Of a DNA stretch of 64,000 nt, positions 62,101 to 64,000 are shown in pieces (position 1 is the first letter of the stretch; every line of letters starts with the position of its first letter). A program made the position numbers and the translations under genes. The stretch is from contig OX326959.1 in NCBI GenBank assembly GCA_946800325.1, positions 41,976,551 through 42,040,550 on the forward strand. The letters are read 5' to 3'. The notes beneath the pieces were generated by a model. The model was not told the origin of the DNA. It made no database searches and worked only from the letters and a program-made list of their open reading frames with translations. The stretch is from Luzula sylvatica. Its lineage: Eukaryota > Streptophyta > Magnoliopsida > Poales > Juncaceae.

Positions 62101-64000
62101 ATCGTATCTTTTACTACATAACTTTTCACCAAATTTCACAAACACTAAGAAAGTTTGTTTTTCGATTCAAAACAAGATTTTAGCGCCTTGAGGAGTTCAA
62201 ATAACGTGTTTTTAGATCATTTGTATCGTATCTTTTACTACATAACTTTTCACCAAATTTCACAAACACTAAGAGAGTTTGTTTTTCGATTCAAAACAAG
62301 ATTTTAACGCTTTGTGGAGTTCAAATAACGTGTTTTGAGATCATTTGTATCGTATCTTTTGCTACATAACTTTTCACCAAATTTCACAAACACTAAGAAA
62401 GTTTGTTTTTGGATTCAAAACAAGATTTTAACGCTTTGATGAGTTCAAATAACGTGTTTTGAGATCATTTGTATCGTATCTTTTACTACATTAATTTTCA
62501 CCAAATTTCACAAACACTAAGATAGTTTGTTTTTCGATTCAAAACAAGATTTTAACGCTTAGTGGAGTTCAAATAACGTGTTTTGAGATCATTTGTATCG
62601 TATCTTTTACTACATAACTTTTCACCACATTTCACAAACACTAAGAAAGTTTGTTTTTCGATTCAAAACAAGATTTTAGCGCCTTGAGGAGTTCAAATAA
62701 CGTGTTTTGAGATCATTTGTATCGTATCTTTTACTACATAACTTTTCACCAAATTTCACAAACACTAAGAGAGTTTGTTTTTCGATTCAAAACAAGATTT
62801 TAACGCTTTGTGGAGTTCAAATAACGTGTTTTGAGATCATTTGTATCGTATCTTTTACTACATAACTTTTCACCAAATTTCACAAACACTAAGAAAGTTT
62901 GTTTTTAGATTCAAAACAAGATTTTAACGCTTTGATGAGTTCAAATAACGTGTTTTGAGATCATTTGTATCGTATCTTTTACTACATAACTTTTCACTAA
63001 ATTTCACAAACACTAAGAAAGTTTGTTTTTCGATTCAAAACAAGATTTTAACGCTTTGTGGAGTTCAAATAACGTGTTTTGAGATCATTTGTATCGTATC
63101 TTTTACGACATAACTTTTCACCAAATTTCACAAACACTAAGACAGTTTGTTTTTTGATTCAAAACAAGATTTTAACGCTTTGTGGAGTTCAAGTAACGTG
63201 TTTTGAGACCATTTGTATCGTATCTTTTACTACATAACTTTTCACCAAATTTCACAAACACTAAGAAAGTTTGTTTTTCGATTCAAAACAAGATTTTAGC
63301 GCCTTGAGGAGTTCAAATAACGTGTTTTTAGATCATTTGTATCGTATCTTTTACTACATAACTTTTCACCAAATTTCACAAACACTAAGAGAGTTTGTTT
63401 TTCGAATCAAAACAAGATTTTAACGCTTTGTGGAGTTCAAATAACGTGTTTTGAGATTATTTGTATCGTATCTTTTACTACATAACTTTTCACCAAATTT
63501 CACAAACACTAAGAAAGTTTGTTTTTCGATTCAAAACAAGATTTTAACGCTTTGATGAGTTCAAATAACATGTTTTGAGATCATTTGTATCGTATCTTTT
63601 ACTACATTAATTTTCACCAAATTTCACAAACACTAAGAAAGTTTGTTTTTCGATTCAAAACAAGATTTTAACGCTTAGTGGAGTTCAAATAACGTGTTTT
63701 GAGATTATTTGTATCGTATCTTTTACTACATAACTTTTCACCGAATTTCACAAACACTAAAAAAGTTTGTTTTTCGATTCAAAGCATGATTTTAGCGCCT
63801 TGAGGAGTTCAAATAACGTGTTTTCGGATCATTTGTATCGTATCTTTTACTACATAACTTTTCACCAAATTTCGCAAACACTAAGAAAGTTTGTTTTTCG
63901 ATTCAAAACAAGATTTTAACGCTTTGTGGAGTTCAAATAATGTGTTTTGAGATCATTTGTATCGTATCTTTTACTACATAACTTTTCACCAAATTTCACA
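56185..64000. repeat. Array segment with 17- and 27-monomer spacing (44-monomer repeat)
   Basis: GTTTACCG marks at 54101, 56209, 59557 and 61665 are 17, 27 and 17 monomers apart, and CACGAACAC at 53085 and 58541 is 44 apart. The 56.2-58.5 kb block lacks two monomers (TTTTAATGC, then TTCAAGTAACG) that reappear at 61.9-62.1 kb, so the later offset becomes 46. After about 63550 private substitutions increase (AAAGCATGATT, TTTCGGATC, TTTCGCAAAC). Confidence 0.75.

Larger units (their letters stand above)
20337..64000. repeat. 124-bp satellite array, about 352 monomers, continues past the window
   Basis: From 20337 to the end the sequence is one head-to-tail array. The CCAAAT anchor lies at 20341, 20465, 20589, 20713 and 20837, every 124 bp; the last one is at 63989, exactly 352 periods on. 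One extra A near 21160 and one missing base near 35497 are the only indels I found and they cancel. Monomers are AT-rich, with landmarks TTTCGATTCAAAACAAGATT, AACGCTTTG, AACGTGTTTTGAGATC and TTGTATCGTATC. Variants fall into recurrent types, for example AACGCTTTGTGG with GTTTTGAGATC and AGCGCCTTGAGG with GTTTTTAGATC. All copies have the same orientation and no transposon interrupts them. Because 124 is not a multiple of 3, frames rotate and close; the only frame over 60 codons (35273-35473) is an accident of local substitutions. Its chromosomal role is unknown; centromeric, pericentromeric or subtelomeric sites are all possible. Confidence 0.98.

Noticed and set aside
20337..64000. CRISPR-like array of regularly spaced repeats
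   Set aside because: There are no unique spacers; the whole 124-bp unit repeats, and the setting is a plant genome.
20337..64000. Telomeric or rDNA repeat, or a CENP-B-box satellite
   Set aside because: No TTTAGGG-type repeats, no rRNA-like sequence, and I see no match to the CENP-B box pattern (TTCG with a CGGG arm) in the monomer.

Overview
The window is nuclear DNA of a flowering plant, probably a eudicot. The clearest evidence is its mobile elements: a copia-type LTR element primed by initiator tRNA-Met, a second copia-like LTR with a plant TATA box, a Helitron ending in hairpin plus CTAG, and a small hAT-type element. The background is very AT-rich and no conserved protein-coding gene is recognisable. 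The species cannot be named from this sequence.

Layout. 1-3172 is most of a non-autonomous copia-like LTR retrotransposon on the minus strand; its 3' LTR runs off the left edge and its interior carries 30-bp and 15-bp tandem repeats but no gag or pol. 3173-5728 is AT-rich with two weak exon-like relics on the minus strand. 5729-7002 is a polypurine tract followed by a complete 1,261-bp LTR whose U3 holds a cluster of short palindromes. 7003-9579 is AT-rich intergenic DNA. 9580-11035 has a pyrimidine-rich leader and a chain of GT-AG exon-like blocks, either a small spliced ORF of 111 codons or a decayed gene. 11036-12076 is a TG-rich tract and then a very GC-rich, G-strand-biased minisatellite with a unit of about 37 bp. 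12077-15566 is AT-rich. 15567-17528 is a Helitron whose 5' part is tripled in tandem. 17951-18255 is a 305-bp hAT-like element with an 8-bp target duplication and internal Pol III-like A and B boxes. 18256-20336 is microsatellite and intergenic DNA.

From about 20337 to the end of the window (43.7 kb, 68% of it) there is a single satellite array of a 124-bp monomer in one orientation with no insertion. The first and last CCAAAT anchors (20341 and 63989) are 43,648 bp apart, exactly 352 x 124. I found one 1-bp insertion (near 21160) and one 1-bp deletion (near 35497), which cancel. Monomer variants recur at fixed offsets, giving higher-order repeats: a 20-mer (2,480 bp), a 25-mer (3,100 bp) in three copies at 32.2-42.2 kb, and a different 25-mer in three copies at 46.8-56.2 kb, followed by a long-range repeat at 44 monomers. 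This is the most striking content and is compatible with an actively homogenised centromeric, pericentromeric or subtelomeric satellite; which of these cannot be decided from sequence alone.

The window therefore looks like the border between a repeat-rich, gene-poor flank and a large satellite block. No genes work together in a pathway here. The relevant biology is transposition, repeat decay and satellite turnover.
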